This document shows positions 12,812-25,293 of a DNA stretch of 64,000 nt, piece after piece. Positions within the stretch are counted from its first letter, which is position 1; every line of letters starts with the position of its first letter. The translations under genes were made by a program, and so were the position numbers. The stretch comes from Merluccius polli (lineage: Eukaryota; Chordata; Actinopteri; Gadiformes; Merlucciidae), in assembly GCA_030340625.1 (NCBI GenBank), contig JAOPHQ010002001.1, positions 67,501 through 131,500 on the forward strand. Reading direction: 5' to 3'. The notes beneath the pieces are model-generated. The model was not told the DNA's origin, did not search any database, and saw only the letters and a program-made list of their open reading frames with translations.

Positions 12812-14054
12812 AATAGGGCTGACGCAATGACTCGGTAGGCTGTTTCTGTGTCTCGTGGCTCGTTCTCCCTGGGCGGAACTTCCTCGTTCTCCAGAATGAT
12901 GTTTGTATGCGAAACAAACCGCAAAGCTGCTGACAGGACAGGAAATGATTTCCAAGTGGGGGGAAATGTGTTTTCCCCACCCACCGCTGAATCACATGTG
13001 GAATGAGCCTTTCAGCATTTTTTAAACACTGTAGTGAGTATTAAATGGATGGATTAATTGTGATGATTTTTTTTTGGGATCATGTTTGTTGTGGAATTGA
13101 AACGGAGGTTGTAGGGTTGTTTACCGCAGATTTTCCTCTCATGCTCTTGGGGGAGAAACGACACGCTGACCTTTGCTTCATCCGCAGCTCGGGTCACCTG
13201 GTGAATAAATTAACATTTACAAAATGCGACAATGTAATCTAAACAGACAGGACACCTTCAATGGCAGATAAATGCATCTACAGTCGATGTCAAACGATGA
13301 GTCGTTCCAGAGCGATCGCATTTGTTTGGTTAAAAAAAATATATAAAAAGCTAAAATGTTTGCACGGATTTACATATAAATTACATTGAAGCTGCCAAGC
13401 AAAACCTTGACATTATGTCTAATGGAGTTCTTAGTGTGCAGAACAACGTCAACACATTCTCTAAAGCACAGTCAGCATTTTGAAAACAATACAGTTGTGC
13501 GTCCTTCATTCAGCCCTGCAGTAAGCACACATGTGAAGCACTATACATGCTGAATGTTACCACTAATAGTTATGCAATGCCATGTAAAGAATACAAAACA
13601 CATCATATTAAATGCATGTGTTTTACATGCTACATGCATACAACATTAGTTGGAATTCATTGTTTTCTTAAAGGAGGCGTTTTAACGTAGTTTATTCCAG
13701 ATATACACATACAGTAGATTCATGTTAGCATTTTCTGGAAGATGTATTAAGTTGAGTTGTGGAGCTAATGCTCTGGCACCTAGGAATCTACATTGTACGG
13801 GGGGTCATTGAACCAAACGACAAAAAAGTGGTCTCACTGCTCTTGCCTCACCCCTGGGAAGGATCACAGCAGGCGAAAAAGGCAAGATCCCCTTTAAGAA
13901 TGATTATTTATGAATGAGTTGCCCCTGACAACAGCTTTGCTGACTTTAGTGAAATTACAAAAAAAAAACGTGGACACACTTCCACTTTTACTCTTAGTTA
14001 CATTTCATCAACCGTACGCGTGCATGTGTGTGTTTGTGTGTGTGAAAGAGACAA

Positions 14055-14144
<90 letters not shown>

Positions 14145-14167
14145 TGTGTGTGTGTGTGTGTGTGTGT
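14055..14167. repeat. Compound (TG)n(GA)n(TG)n
   Basis: TG block, about 64 bp of GA, then TG again. Confidence 0.95.
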
Positions 14168-14989
14168 TGTACTGAAAACACAGTACAGATGTACATGATG
14201 TGCTCCGTGAAGCTTATTTGTCTTGCCATGTTATTTTTGTATTTTATTGGGTTACTGTGTGAGTACATGTTTGTATTTGTGTGTATTAGGCCTAGTGTTT
14301 ATGTCATTTGTACTTGAATGTGCTTACACAAGAACAAGAATGAGTGGAAGAAAAGATGTGTTCCCCAAAAACGTCAACTTCTCGCGTGTTCTCACACATG
14401 CTAAAAAGTCTGAGGCACAATCCCAATTTTTTGCCTTGTGTTTTTTAGGACTCATTTGGTTGGGAAGATCTGAATTTCGGTCTTTCAACCAAATCTCTGT
14501 TTTTGATGTTCTCTGTTATTGAAAAGCATTTCTAAAGTCTGCTTCAGTTATCCTTACAAGAAAAGCAGCAGCTGTCAGTGTGCTAACAAATCCATTCTGA
14601 CATCAAACGGGAGTACAGCTAAGCTAAACTACCGATTTCTATACTCTATTTACAGCGTATCATCTGCATTGAAAATGTTTACAATTGTTTTGGCTCCTGG
14701 AAATTAGAGACCCAGCTGCAGTAACAAAGATGATGAAAAGTGTGCTTCCTTTTTGTGTGATGTGGTGTAGCTTCAAATACACACTAGAATGACACTTAAA
14801 GTAATAGGTATGCATTTCGGCTTACATGCATTTATTGAATGATGTCTTTATTTTGTAGTGTTATAAGGGTATTGTAGACTGAGAGTCCACGTGTGTAGAA
14901 CAACTCGCAAGAGTCAAAGTAATAAAAGGCAACCAAGCAAGCAAATGGACTGCATTTATATTGAGTGCTTTTCTAACATTTATGTTATG

Positions 14990-15579
14990 TTAAAGGTGCA
15001 GTGTGTAGGATTTAGTGGCATCTAGTGGAAAAGATTTGGCTGCAATGGAATATAATATTCATAAGTATGTTTAAATTAGTGTATAATCCCATGAAAACAA
15101 GAACCATTGTGTTTTGGTTACCCTAAAATTAGCCCTTTATATCTACATATGAAGCGGGTCCTCTTCTTGCACCACTATGTTTCTACAGTAGCCCAGAATG
15201 GACACATTTTTAATTTCTGCTTCATACGTTATATACGTCACACATTAATTTTGAATTACATCTTACTTGTATGCTATGACCTATAGTTTTACAGACTAAA
15301 TAACTAAATACAATTTATGAATCTATCAAGTAGATTCACTTGACACTTGGCTACTCGATGCTGTTGTAGACGATGACATCATTTTGGCAGTACCTACTAG
15401 GGTGCAAACATGTACTCGAAAACAGTAAACAGTAGATTTAATCTTAGTAAACAGTACTTGGAAAAGCAAACCATAAATGATTACAAAAATATTTTAATCG
15501 AAAATCGTTCATTCAGTTGGTTGCAATCTGCAACCTCCCCGCTAGATGCCACTATAGTTTCAACACACTGCACCTTTAA
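14990..15579. mobile_element. piggyBac-type MITE (TTAA target site)
   Basis: TTAA at both ends (14990-14993 and 15576-15579) encloses perfect 13-bp terminal inverted repeats, AGGTGCAGTGTGT on the left and its complement on the right. The left subterminal sequence GGCATCTAGTGG is mirrored on the right by GCTAGATGCCAC. TTAA duplication is the hallmark of piggyBac-type transposition, and the 'AGGTGCAGTGTGTAGG' start is one I recognise as common in fish genomes. No transposase frame is present, so it is non-autonomous. Confidence 0.85.
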
Positions 15580-15673
15580 ATTAGTAGAACCTCACAGTCG
15601 TCCATTTTACACACACATCATTGGGTCGATTGGACCCGATGACCACGTGACATTGGCATTCAAAGAGAACACA

Positions 15674-15688
15674 AGCGCCCTCTGGTGG
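15674..15688 (-). promoter_or_regulatory. CTCF-like binding motif
   Basis: Read on the minus strand the 15-mer is CCACCAGAGGGCGCT, matching every position of the core consensus CCASYAGRKGGCRSY. It stands in the rnd3-mmadhc interval, just right of the piggyBac MITE. Occupancy is not known. Confidence 0.55.
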
Positions 15689-16622
15689 ACAGGTAAGGGA
15701 ACAAGCAGGATGTGGAAAAACTCAACATGACGCGTTAGGAGTGAAAAGGTTAGGTAACAAAGGGTGAAGATCCTGCTTTCAAGTATGCAATACCGTAAGG
15801 AGTCACCCAGCATGAAATACGGTAAGGAGTGACCCTTGAATGTGTTGTTCAAGAAGGACCAAACTGTTCAGCACGCCCTGTCAAGTACAGGTAGACAAAC
15901 ACAAACCTTTTTCCCTATTAAGTCAAGCCAAGTTTATTTAAAGAGCTATTTCACGGTTACAACTGGGCTTCAATTCCCCACTGGGAAAAGGACGAGATAT
16001 TTTACGAATGGGCAGGAGATTAATAGATCAGGAAATGAAGTAATAATGGAACAAAGATAACAAATACTGGAAAACATGGAAAAGAAAAACGTAATGATGA
16101 ATCAACAGCATATTTGCAATCATGATAATATGAGTCACAGCATCTAGTTGCTAAATCTAAACCATTAACAAGGCATTCGATATAATTGTATTACATTTGA
16201 TTGCTTGAATGGAATTACAAGCTTGACAACAGGCGACAGACAAAAGAATTGATTTGCATTCACGACAGGAGACTGAACATCATACTGCATCGTTCAACAT
16301 CGAGTGATGTGGTGCGGTGTTAGAGGTTAAGAATTCATGTCATTGTCATATCACTAAGACACAGGTACAGTACACACACTGGCGATCACAGCGCACGTTC
16401 CTCTGGGTGCTATGCTGAGCCGTAATAACCCAGCTTCTTCTCAGGATCAAATGGGTTTTAATCCGGGTCAAATGCTATTGGCCTCTAGCAGCTGTCTTAT
16501 CCTGAAAGATAAAAGGAGCAGAATCAACCTGCACACTCTAGTAGTGTACAATATCAGGCCCATCAAACACACAGTGTTATTTTGGCAGGAGACCCTGCCG
16601 CACGGCGCCTAAGTGGCGTTTG

Positions 16623-16822
16623 CTGGGCTCCTCCGACACACAGGACACGGGTAGACGTTGCACACGCCAGTTTATTGGAGAGTTGGCAAGACGTTACAGC
16701 CAGAGCAGGTGTTGAACGCCGACGAGCCCTCCCTCGAGTGTGTGTGTGGTGATAGCTTATCTAACCTGCGTACGTCGATTACTCCCATGCACCACAGGTG
16801 TGACTGGGGCCAGGTGAGGCTG
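16623..16822 (-). mobile_element. LTR-like dispersed repeat, copy 1
   Basis: Shares the order of motifs with 19122-19362: CTCCGACACACAGGACAC, a 'gtagacgttg' block, a TTTATTGGAG box (AATAAA on the minus strand), a GTGTGTGTG block, and a right end GGCCAGGTGAGGCT. A polyadenylation signal inside a repeat present twice suggests solo LTR remnants in minus orientation. No coding region or clear target duplication was found, so the class is inferred. Confidence 0.45.
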
Positions 16823-18014
16823 CTTAAGCCGACCCCATACGCTACACAGTTATATACAGAACAACAACGTTATGCTTTACTGAAAACTATTGGGCTCTCC
16901 ATTTATATTTTTGGCAAGGGTAAGTGAGTATGAAAAGTGAGCACCAAGTGGGACTCCACATTGGTGCACATTGGACTAAAATGTTTGGCAATCAAAATGC
17001 CTCTTGGATGATGTTTGAATTTCAGCTTTCACAGTTTCATCTGCTTTTCCTTGTCAGCTCCTTCTAATTATTTATGGATAAAAGGTTTGGTGTCAGGTAG
17101 AACTGTCCCTGTAAAACGCGTCTCTGCCAGCCGGGCCATACAAGTTCAACACACTCATTTTGCACTCCCACCTTTTATATGCAGGGAGGAAAGGAAAGAG
17201 TGGGAGTGACGGGGTAGGGTGAAGGTGGGGTGATTAAAGGGAAGGAAATGGGAAGTTGCTAAATTTAAGCCACTTCAGAGAGGATTCCAATCACGAAGGT
17301 ATAGCGAAAACGGCGAAATTACGGGCTTGATAACGCGCCTCGAAGCCACACGGGGAACCAGATAATAATTGCCCACTCTCATGGGGAAATAACAGAGATT
17401 GGTTATTGAAGACAGCAGTGCGCAGCGTGTACTTTGAACGTCATCCAGAAAAATGAATCTAGGAAGGAAGGAAGCAGCCCCCCCCCCCCCCCCATCTCTC
17501 ATCCACTCCCACCACCCCCCACCACCACCACCACCCCCCAGCCCACATGTCCTCCGAGGTCATAAGTTGGGAAGTACTCGAGAAGAGGGCGGAAAGCCGG
17601 GAGGAAGGATGGAATTTCAGAGGAACTCACTCCCCTGCTGTCCATATGCAGGATTTAATGGGGGGGGGGAAAAGAGTCCGGAAACAGACACAATACCAGA
17701 GAAAGACGCCGTAAAAAGCATCGTAGCGCAATTGAGCAATGTAGCAGTGTTGATGATGAAAGAGCTTCTAAGAGATTAGATACGGAAATAGGTTGCTGTG
17801 CTATAGGCCTGCGTGTGTGTTCTCTAAGGTATGAATAATCCAGTGTGTCAACACGGGATCAGCCACAGGCAAGGCGACTGACAAACAAATGAATAAATAT
17901 ATAAATAAAAATGTACTGGAAATGTACTTACGCAATGCAGGCCTCAGAATGTTGTCCAGCGTACATCAAAAATGTTCGTCTTTGTTTAAAATGTTTACAT
18001 ATATGTACACACAA

Positions 18015-18017
<3 letters not shown>

Positions 18018-18095
<78 letters not shown>
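18018..18095. repeat. (TA)n microsatellite
   Basis: About 39 perfect TA units. Confidence 0.95.
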
Positions 18096-18097
<2 letters not shown>

Positions 18098-19121
18098 CGC
18101 CTGGTGACTTTGAGGTGGTGAGACTTCTGTGGTCTTCAGATATTACTCACCCGGGCTTAGTACGACATGGACTTGATTTTCTTAAATCTCACCATGTATA
18201 ATATTGCCTCAAAGCCATTTAAGAAGAGATTTTACACAATTCTACATGCTAAATTATTCCCGTTATCCAGATGAGGCTGTATGAGTTTAGGCCCTGGAAG
18301 TCGTTTTTCAACCTTCTCTGCTGACTCATGTTTTCTTGGAGATGCCAACAACTTTTCAAAATCCTCTTAGATCCACATGCGTGGCGTAATGAACATAAAA
18401 ATATGCTACAGGCGGGGGAATGTGTGGCTGTCTGCCCGACGGCATCGCATATCTCACAAATACCAAGGCCACACTTGCACCACGATCCAGGCAAATTCCA
18501 CCAAATGCTAAGTGCAGCAACATCAAAAATGCAAGGAGAGCCGCACAAAATTACACATGACCAGTCCCCCCCCCACCTGAGTGGTGCTGGTGTACGATCA
18601 CAAACTAGTTATTTTTTAAGGGCCCGACCGAGTCAGACTCGCTCACCTCTCTGATGGATTCCTTTGGCTCCAGTCCTCACCACAGGCAATGCTTTTCCCA
18701 GTCGAGGCAGTGGGATGTATCACAACCTAACCTTGTGTAACATCTGTTTACAAAATGCAGACCAGAGGAACGCTTCTGCGGATGCTCTGCTCAGTAGTGC
18801 ATGTCCAATTATTTTTTTCGTACTGCATTTTCTTACCTCATGGTATTATTGGGTGTCACGTTGCTTCAGTTCAGTTCATTCATTATTATTTTTACGGGAA
18901 GCACATTAGCCACACCTGACTGGAAAGATGAGATCGTGTATTCTAATTTCACCATTATCAAGCACTGAGCCCAACAGCACTGAAAAAAAATATTTTCACA
19001 ATAGAAATATTCCTGCCTTTATTCTGTGCCGTTCAGGAGGGCCGGTGCTGAGGTGGGTTTGGGCAGCCCTTCCATGTCCCTTCCTGGTCGGAGAAGCCCC
19101 ACATGGGGCCCCCTCAGTGGC

Positions 19122-19362
19122 TTTTCTGGGGCCCTCCGACACAGGACACAGGACACAGGTAGATGTTGTAGAGAATGTCCATTTATTGGAGATGGCGAGA
19201 TGTAATACAGCAGATGTTACCTGCTGCCATGACAGCGGCTCTCTCTTCAGTGTGTGTGTTGATAGATGGTTTATCCTGGGTGCCATGATTGCTCTGCGCT
19301 ACAGTTGTGCAGCGCCACACAGACCCAGAGTCCAATCAGTCTGACTCGGGCCAGGTGAGGCT
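19122..19362 (-). mobile_element. LTR-like dispersed repeat, copy 2
   Basis: Homologous to the copy at 16623-16822. Here the CAGGACA unit is expanded (acaggacacaggacacagg), and AATAAA lies on the minus strand in CTCCAATAAATGG. Confidence 0.45.
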
Positions 19363-21538
19363 ATCAACACCACACACACACACTCCACAGGCATAGTTTC
19401 CCACCATTAGCCCCAAGTTACAAAGAGTTCCCCACTCACTCACTCACTCATTCACTCACACACTCACACACACATACCATCAATTGGGGTGGAAAACATT
19501 CAGCGCAACTTGCTTGTGCCGTAATGGAAAGCGGCCGTCCCTGACTGCTGCAACCCGACTTGTTTGCTGTAAAAGGAGCAGTGGCCAATGGGTGACCCCC
19601 ACCCCCACCCCCCCCCCAACCAACCCCATCCCACCCCCCCACCCCCCAGCCAGCAGGTCATTAACCAGAGGACAACGAGATGGGATGCGCACGCTCTAAA
19701 AAGGCATGCGAGTGCGCTGAGAAAAGAGCAGTGGGCGCCTGCATACCCCCGAGGGAGGAGGAAAAAGTGGTCCGTGGAGGAACACAACCTTTTAGCGGCG
19801 GCAGCATTGTTCTACCCTCTATACGTCCGTGTTGTGGCGGTGTAGTGGCTGCTGTCATAATAGCCCCTCTGGCCCTGTCCTCCCCCTTCACCAAACCCAT
19901 TGACTTATTTGGTGCACACAGTTCCTAATGGAGCGCTGAGGCCTCCAGCAGATAGACCCGCTCCGCGTGCGTACGTAATGTGATACGCGGTTGCGCATGA
20001 CGCAGAGCACTTGCTTGTTACGGTGTTTTACCGCTGGTTAACGGATGTTACTCAATCACATGGCAACGCGATGATCCCGTAGGAGCGGCGCATCGTTCCT
20101 CCGGTATTATTGGCTTTGTGCGTTCGTCCGCTCGGCCTTGGCGCTGATTTCCATCGGGGCGCGGTGCAACGTCTAGCCGCGGACTGAGGAGTGGGAGACT
20201 TGTAACATACTTGTGGTTCCTGCTGTTGTCGTGGGGACGGAGAGTTGTCTGGGCCGAAAATCATAACCAGATGTGTCACCACAGCGAAAAGAAATAAATA
20301 AATGAGAGAGTATAAAAGTATAAAGAATTTAGAAAATATTTAACAAGGATATCTTTGTATGACGATCTGCTGTCTGAGTGCTCGGTGTCAAAGTTGCTTG
20401 ATAAAGCAATGCGTGTTAAAACTCTGAAATTGATTTTGCTCAACTGTGGAAGAGGAAACCATACTGTTATTTAATAACCGGATTCATTGGGGGAGACCAA
20501 AAAAATGTGATTACACATGCAGTGGCATTTATTATGTTTTCAATTTACATAGAAATTTAATAACTCTTAAGTGTCACAGCAGTTGGCAGATTTGCATACA
20601 ATTTGCATAATGCCCAATCTTCACAAGCGATGTAGCAACATTCCAATTATAAGCGACAAATACATACACATAGACAGATGTCGGGTCTGTGTAAGAGATG
20701 TAGGTGTAACCCTTGTTTTAAAACAGAATCAGCTCCTTTTTTACAACTTACTTTGCTTTCAATCTAATGTGTTGTCTGTTTTGGGCTTCTTAAAATGCTA
20801 TCTCACATAGTCAATAATTGCTTTGGAAAAAATCCCCTGTTGGGTGCAAATCGAAAATAGTTAAATAATGTCAAATGGTACACTCTCAAGAAATGCTAAA
20901 ATCATGGACAAAAATATGACTTTTTTTCAACATGAATTAGTCATGAAACTCTGCAGCGGGTCAAACTGGGCCACCTCAACATTAGGAGCAACATGAACAT
21001 TCGATATATGTAAGCATTAGATATGTTGTTCACTGTAGGGCACATCCTCGCAGCTACGCACACTATTTACATGACACATACGTGACGCGTGTGCAGCGCT
21101 TATCAGCCTCAGCCCGGTGTTGGTTGAATTAATGACTCGCAACGCGCATGTTAACTCACCTGTAAGCTGTGATTGAGCAGCGGCATAGAGCTTAGCCGCA
21201 TGCTCACTACAGTTGATGGATGGGGTATTGTAAAGGTGCATGGGGAGAGATTATGTGTGCATGTGCAGGTGAGCTATAAGAACTACAATTACCTTCCTGG
21301 GATGTATTAATATCCAAGCATGTTATAGAACAGACTGCGTTGGACTGCATGAAAAACAAATCAAATCAAATTGAAAGTCGTATGTTATTCTATAATGCAT
21401 AAGCATCTATGGGTGTCGTATTATACATGAAATCACGTTTCTGCTTTTAGTGTGTCTTCTTGTGTGATTGCATACAAATGCACAGGCAAGCAACTGAGGA
21501 GAATTTGTTGAACTGGGTGTGCACACACATTACATTAC

Positions 21539-21645
21539 ATTACATACATACATACATATATACATACATACATACATACATACATACATACATACATACA
21601 TACATACGCACACGCACACGCACACACGCACACGCACACACATAC
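21539..21645. repeat. (CATA)n tetranucleotide repeat with CACACG tail
   Basis: About 16 CATA units, then CACACG/CA units. Confidence 0.95.
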
Positions 21646-24600
21646 CCAATGTGTTTTGGTAGGTTGAGAATATCGGATCAACATAATAGACTGCAAGTGT
21701 TCTGCGTCCTCTGCTTAAGTAAAGGTAGGAGAAAAAGGACTCTCACATTCAGAGGAAACCATGACCAGCCGGTGGGCATTGACGACCTACATTGTTCAAA
21801 ATGGGAGGCTGAATCCCAACTCTCAGAGCAATGCAAACACAGCACCCAAGTGATGGGGAAAAGCAGGAACACTTCAATGGTTGGTATACACGTATTATAT
21901 TTCACAATAGCTTTGTTACTGTAAGCAAGAGCAAGGCAGATGAAGTAAACAAAACTGCCTAATACCCCTAACATATCCTGGAAAGTTACACCTCTACGTC
22001 GTGGCACACTATTCCGGTAAAAGCAGGGGCTGCATTGTAATTTTGCATGAATGTGTTTTTGAACAATGGAAGTCAGCCACATATACATAAGCCTGTAGCT
22101 ACCTTTCACAAGAGAAGCCATTGATGAATATGAGCAGGGGGACCGCAGACAGATGACAAGATATATAGTTAATTATAAAGAAATAGAAACCGGCAAGGTC
22201 ACCTAGAGTGAACAGTGGCTTCTAAACTGTGATAGTGTATGGAAACAGCGTCACTAGATCCTGCTTTGTCATCTGCTGTTTTTCTTTTAATACCACCAAC
22301 TGCTATACAAAAAGTCAGGTGACCGAAACCCACCAATACGCAACACAAAGGCCACAATCGCGCAGCCTTTAACCAGGCCTATTACCAAGACCACAGCACT
22401 GACTGGAAATCTGCTGGAATAGTTTTTTTGTTTTTTTTCCAGGCATCCAGCCCAGACAGAAAGAGCCCAGAATGGGCTTGGCTGCGGGTGAGCAGGGTGC
22501 CCTGGGAAGTGTTTGACACTGGGACCAGCTGGAAGGCCACCAGAGAGAGCGCGAGGGGGAGAGCGGGTGAGAGGGAGAGAGGATGAGGGGGAAACAGATG
22601 GGCGTTTTGGGAGTCAGGCAGAAGGGCGGCCGGAGGGTCCTGCATATGGAGGCGGAGGAGATGAGAAGGCAGAGCCAGTTTGCTGTACATGCAGCCCGGG
22701 GGAGAGCGTGAGCGCTGGGAACAGGCGGAGAACCTGCATCAAACAAGCTGCCTCCTATCACCAAGTGTATCTTATTATTATTATTGTATTCACATTGTTT
22801 GGACCAAGTTCTAGAAAAAACTTACAACACACTTGGCACTATTAACTCAATATTTCAAAAGCAATATGTACTTTAATTTCTCACACCAAATGAAATGGCA
22901 GGCACTTGGCAAATGTGAACTTTCAAAATTGAAACAAGCCTTGGAGGCAGATTTTTTTTTTTCTTATTTGATTGGGGACTTGATTGGACTTGAAATTGAC
23001 CAGACTGAACAACCTTGGAGGCAAATCTCCCCCCACAGGCACAATGTATTTCTATCAGTAGTATTCATGAGCTGGGTTTGACTGGGCGGAGCTGGCTTGG
23101 AGGCAGAACTGCCACCAAGGGCAGAATGTAATTTGATTGGTGCCTTGGAGGCAGGTTGCATTTGATTGGTGAGGTTAGTTGGACTCTCCAGACCTGAGGC
23201 CCTGGCAGGAGTTACAATGAGCAAGGATGACTTCTTCTAATAGATTTTCTTTCTTTGATTTCTATCATAAAACAAAAAAACAACCCTCATAATTACTCAT
23301 ATATGATCCTATACAACATAACATGATTTTCTCCTATCAATGTAACTTCGGCTTGGGCTCCAGCCCAGCCCTGCCAACTCATCTCACAATCTCCATCTCG
23401 CCTTGAAGCACAAATCCAAATAGATGCAGCGTTTTTCAGAAGGTTTTCATGCACCAAGGTCATGGTCTAGAGACAAAGCTGCTTGGTAGCTGACAATAAG
23501 AAAGGTCAGACACTGTGTTTGCAATATGAAAAGATTTTAGTGTTCTATCAAAGTGAACGCCTGTCATAATTCATTTGTGTGAAAAGTGACATACAGTGAA
23601 ATTACCAAAAGTGTCTTCCACTATTCCCCAAAAGCACATTTAATCAATTCATAGATTTTCGCCACAGAGCTAATATTATATTGCATAGCTCCTATTCAAT
23701 TTCCTGCACTTTGTGTGAGAATAGATCTTGTCTGTCATGTCGAGAAGACGTGACGGACGATGAGTCAATGACAAAATTGACTGAAAAACATATCAACTGC
23801 TATTTTACAAAACTCCTGAGATCCTCAAAATGCCCATGCAGTATAAAGCAAGCAAAATACAAAAAATATCCAATCAGAATAAAAGCCTGAGATCTCATTT
23901 CCACAACATGTGTGCCAGACAGAGTGGACCTAATGGTTTTGCCTGTTCATGTGATGACTGTGTTTTAGAGAAGTTACAGGTAAACAAACAGAAGGGAGAC
24001 CTACCACAGAGAAAGTGTGCATGTGTGTGTGTGTGTGTCTCTCAGCAATTTTACAACATGGCATACATTTTCTACATCAACTTCAAATCAGTAGGATTAC
24101 AGATCATCCACAGGACAAACAAGTGGATAATCACACACGCACACACACACACACATGGTGAAGTCCAATCCAGATCTCTTTAAACGCTATTTAGAGTCAT
24201 CTGAAAATTGCGCACAAAAGTACACTGTTCTCAAGGGTAATTTAGTTCAAATGTGTCTTACAATTACTGTCAATGTAATCCACTGGTCTCATGCTATGCT
24301 GGTCTCTCATCACAGTTGCAAAACAAAGAACGAGATCTGTCTCTATTGCTCCATCAGGATGGACTAATTCCATGACTTAAGGCCATGGGAAGACAAACAC
24401 TGTTGGGAGTTCAACAAAAGATCTTCAAAGGCATCTGTTTCTTTGTGTGTATCGCATTCTCAAACTTTAATTCAATGTCAACAAGAACATCAGAGCCTGA
24501 AATCCATTGGGGGTTTTTTTCGCCCTGTTTTTATTTGTTAGAATATACAACGTATAGGCCTTCTCAACAAAACAAACAACAACTAAACAATGTGTGCAAC

Positions 24601-24773
24601 CGATGCATGGCAGCAGCAGCTTCCTGGCGTTGTGATGGACAACATGTGTTGTTTCTGATCCATTGAAGTGCTGATAACTTAACACACAAATTCAAATTAT
24701 CAAATGAATTAAAAGAGCGATGAGGCACTACGATACAATTTTGTACTTTGTAGGCCTATACTTTGTGTGTTGC

Positions 24774-24775
<2 letters not shown>

Positions 24776-24821
<46 letters not shown>
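24776..24821. repeat. (TG)n microsatellite
   Basis: About 23 TG units. Confidence 0.95.
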
Positions 24822-24822
<1 letters not shown>

Positions 24823-24954
24823 TGTTTTCAGATCACACACACAGCCAAAGCTTTGGGTTTTCCTTGAGCTGGAGAATAATTCAATGCAGCCAGGAAACCT
24901 GTTAGACTTGTTAGAGCCTCAATCATTCTTTCATGTCCTCTCTAAACATCCCTT

Positions 24955-24955
<1 letters not shown>

Positions 24956-24993
<38 letters not shown>

Positions 24994-25000
24994 CATGCAT

Positions 25001-25031
<31 letters not shown>

Positions 25032-25071
25032 TATGGACATGCACGCACACACATGCACGCACATGCACACA

Positions 25072-25110
<39 letters not shown>

Positions 25111-25120
25111 ACATAGTGAT

Positions 25121-25170
<50 letters not shown>

Positions 25171-25203
25171 GCACATGCATGCACACACATTCACACATTC
25201 ACA

Positions 25204-25247
<44 letters not shown>

Positions 25248-25293
25248 CATGGACACACACACACACACACACACACTCACTCACTCACTCACA
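24956..25293. repeat. (CA)n complex tract
   Basis: About 340 bp of CA repeats broken by CATG, CATA and CTCA units. Confidence 0.95.

Noticed and set aside
17453..17779. Proline-rich 108-codon frame
   Set aside because: Built on C-runs and CCA repeats; no splice-site support and no known domain.
22513..22845. 110-codon Arg/Glu/Gly-rich frame
   Set aside because: Biased purine-rich sequence; the antisense strand is equally open and no homology is recognised.
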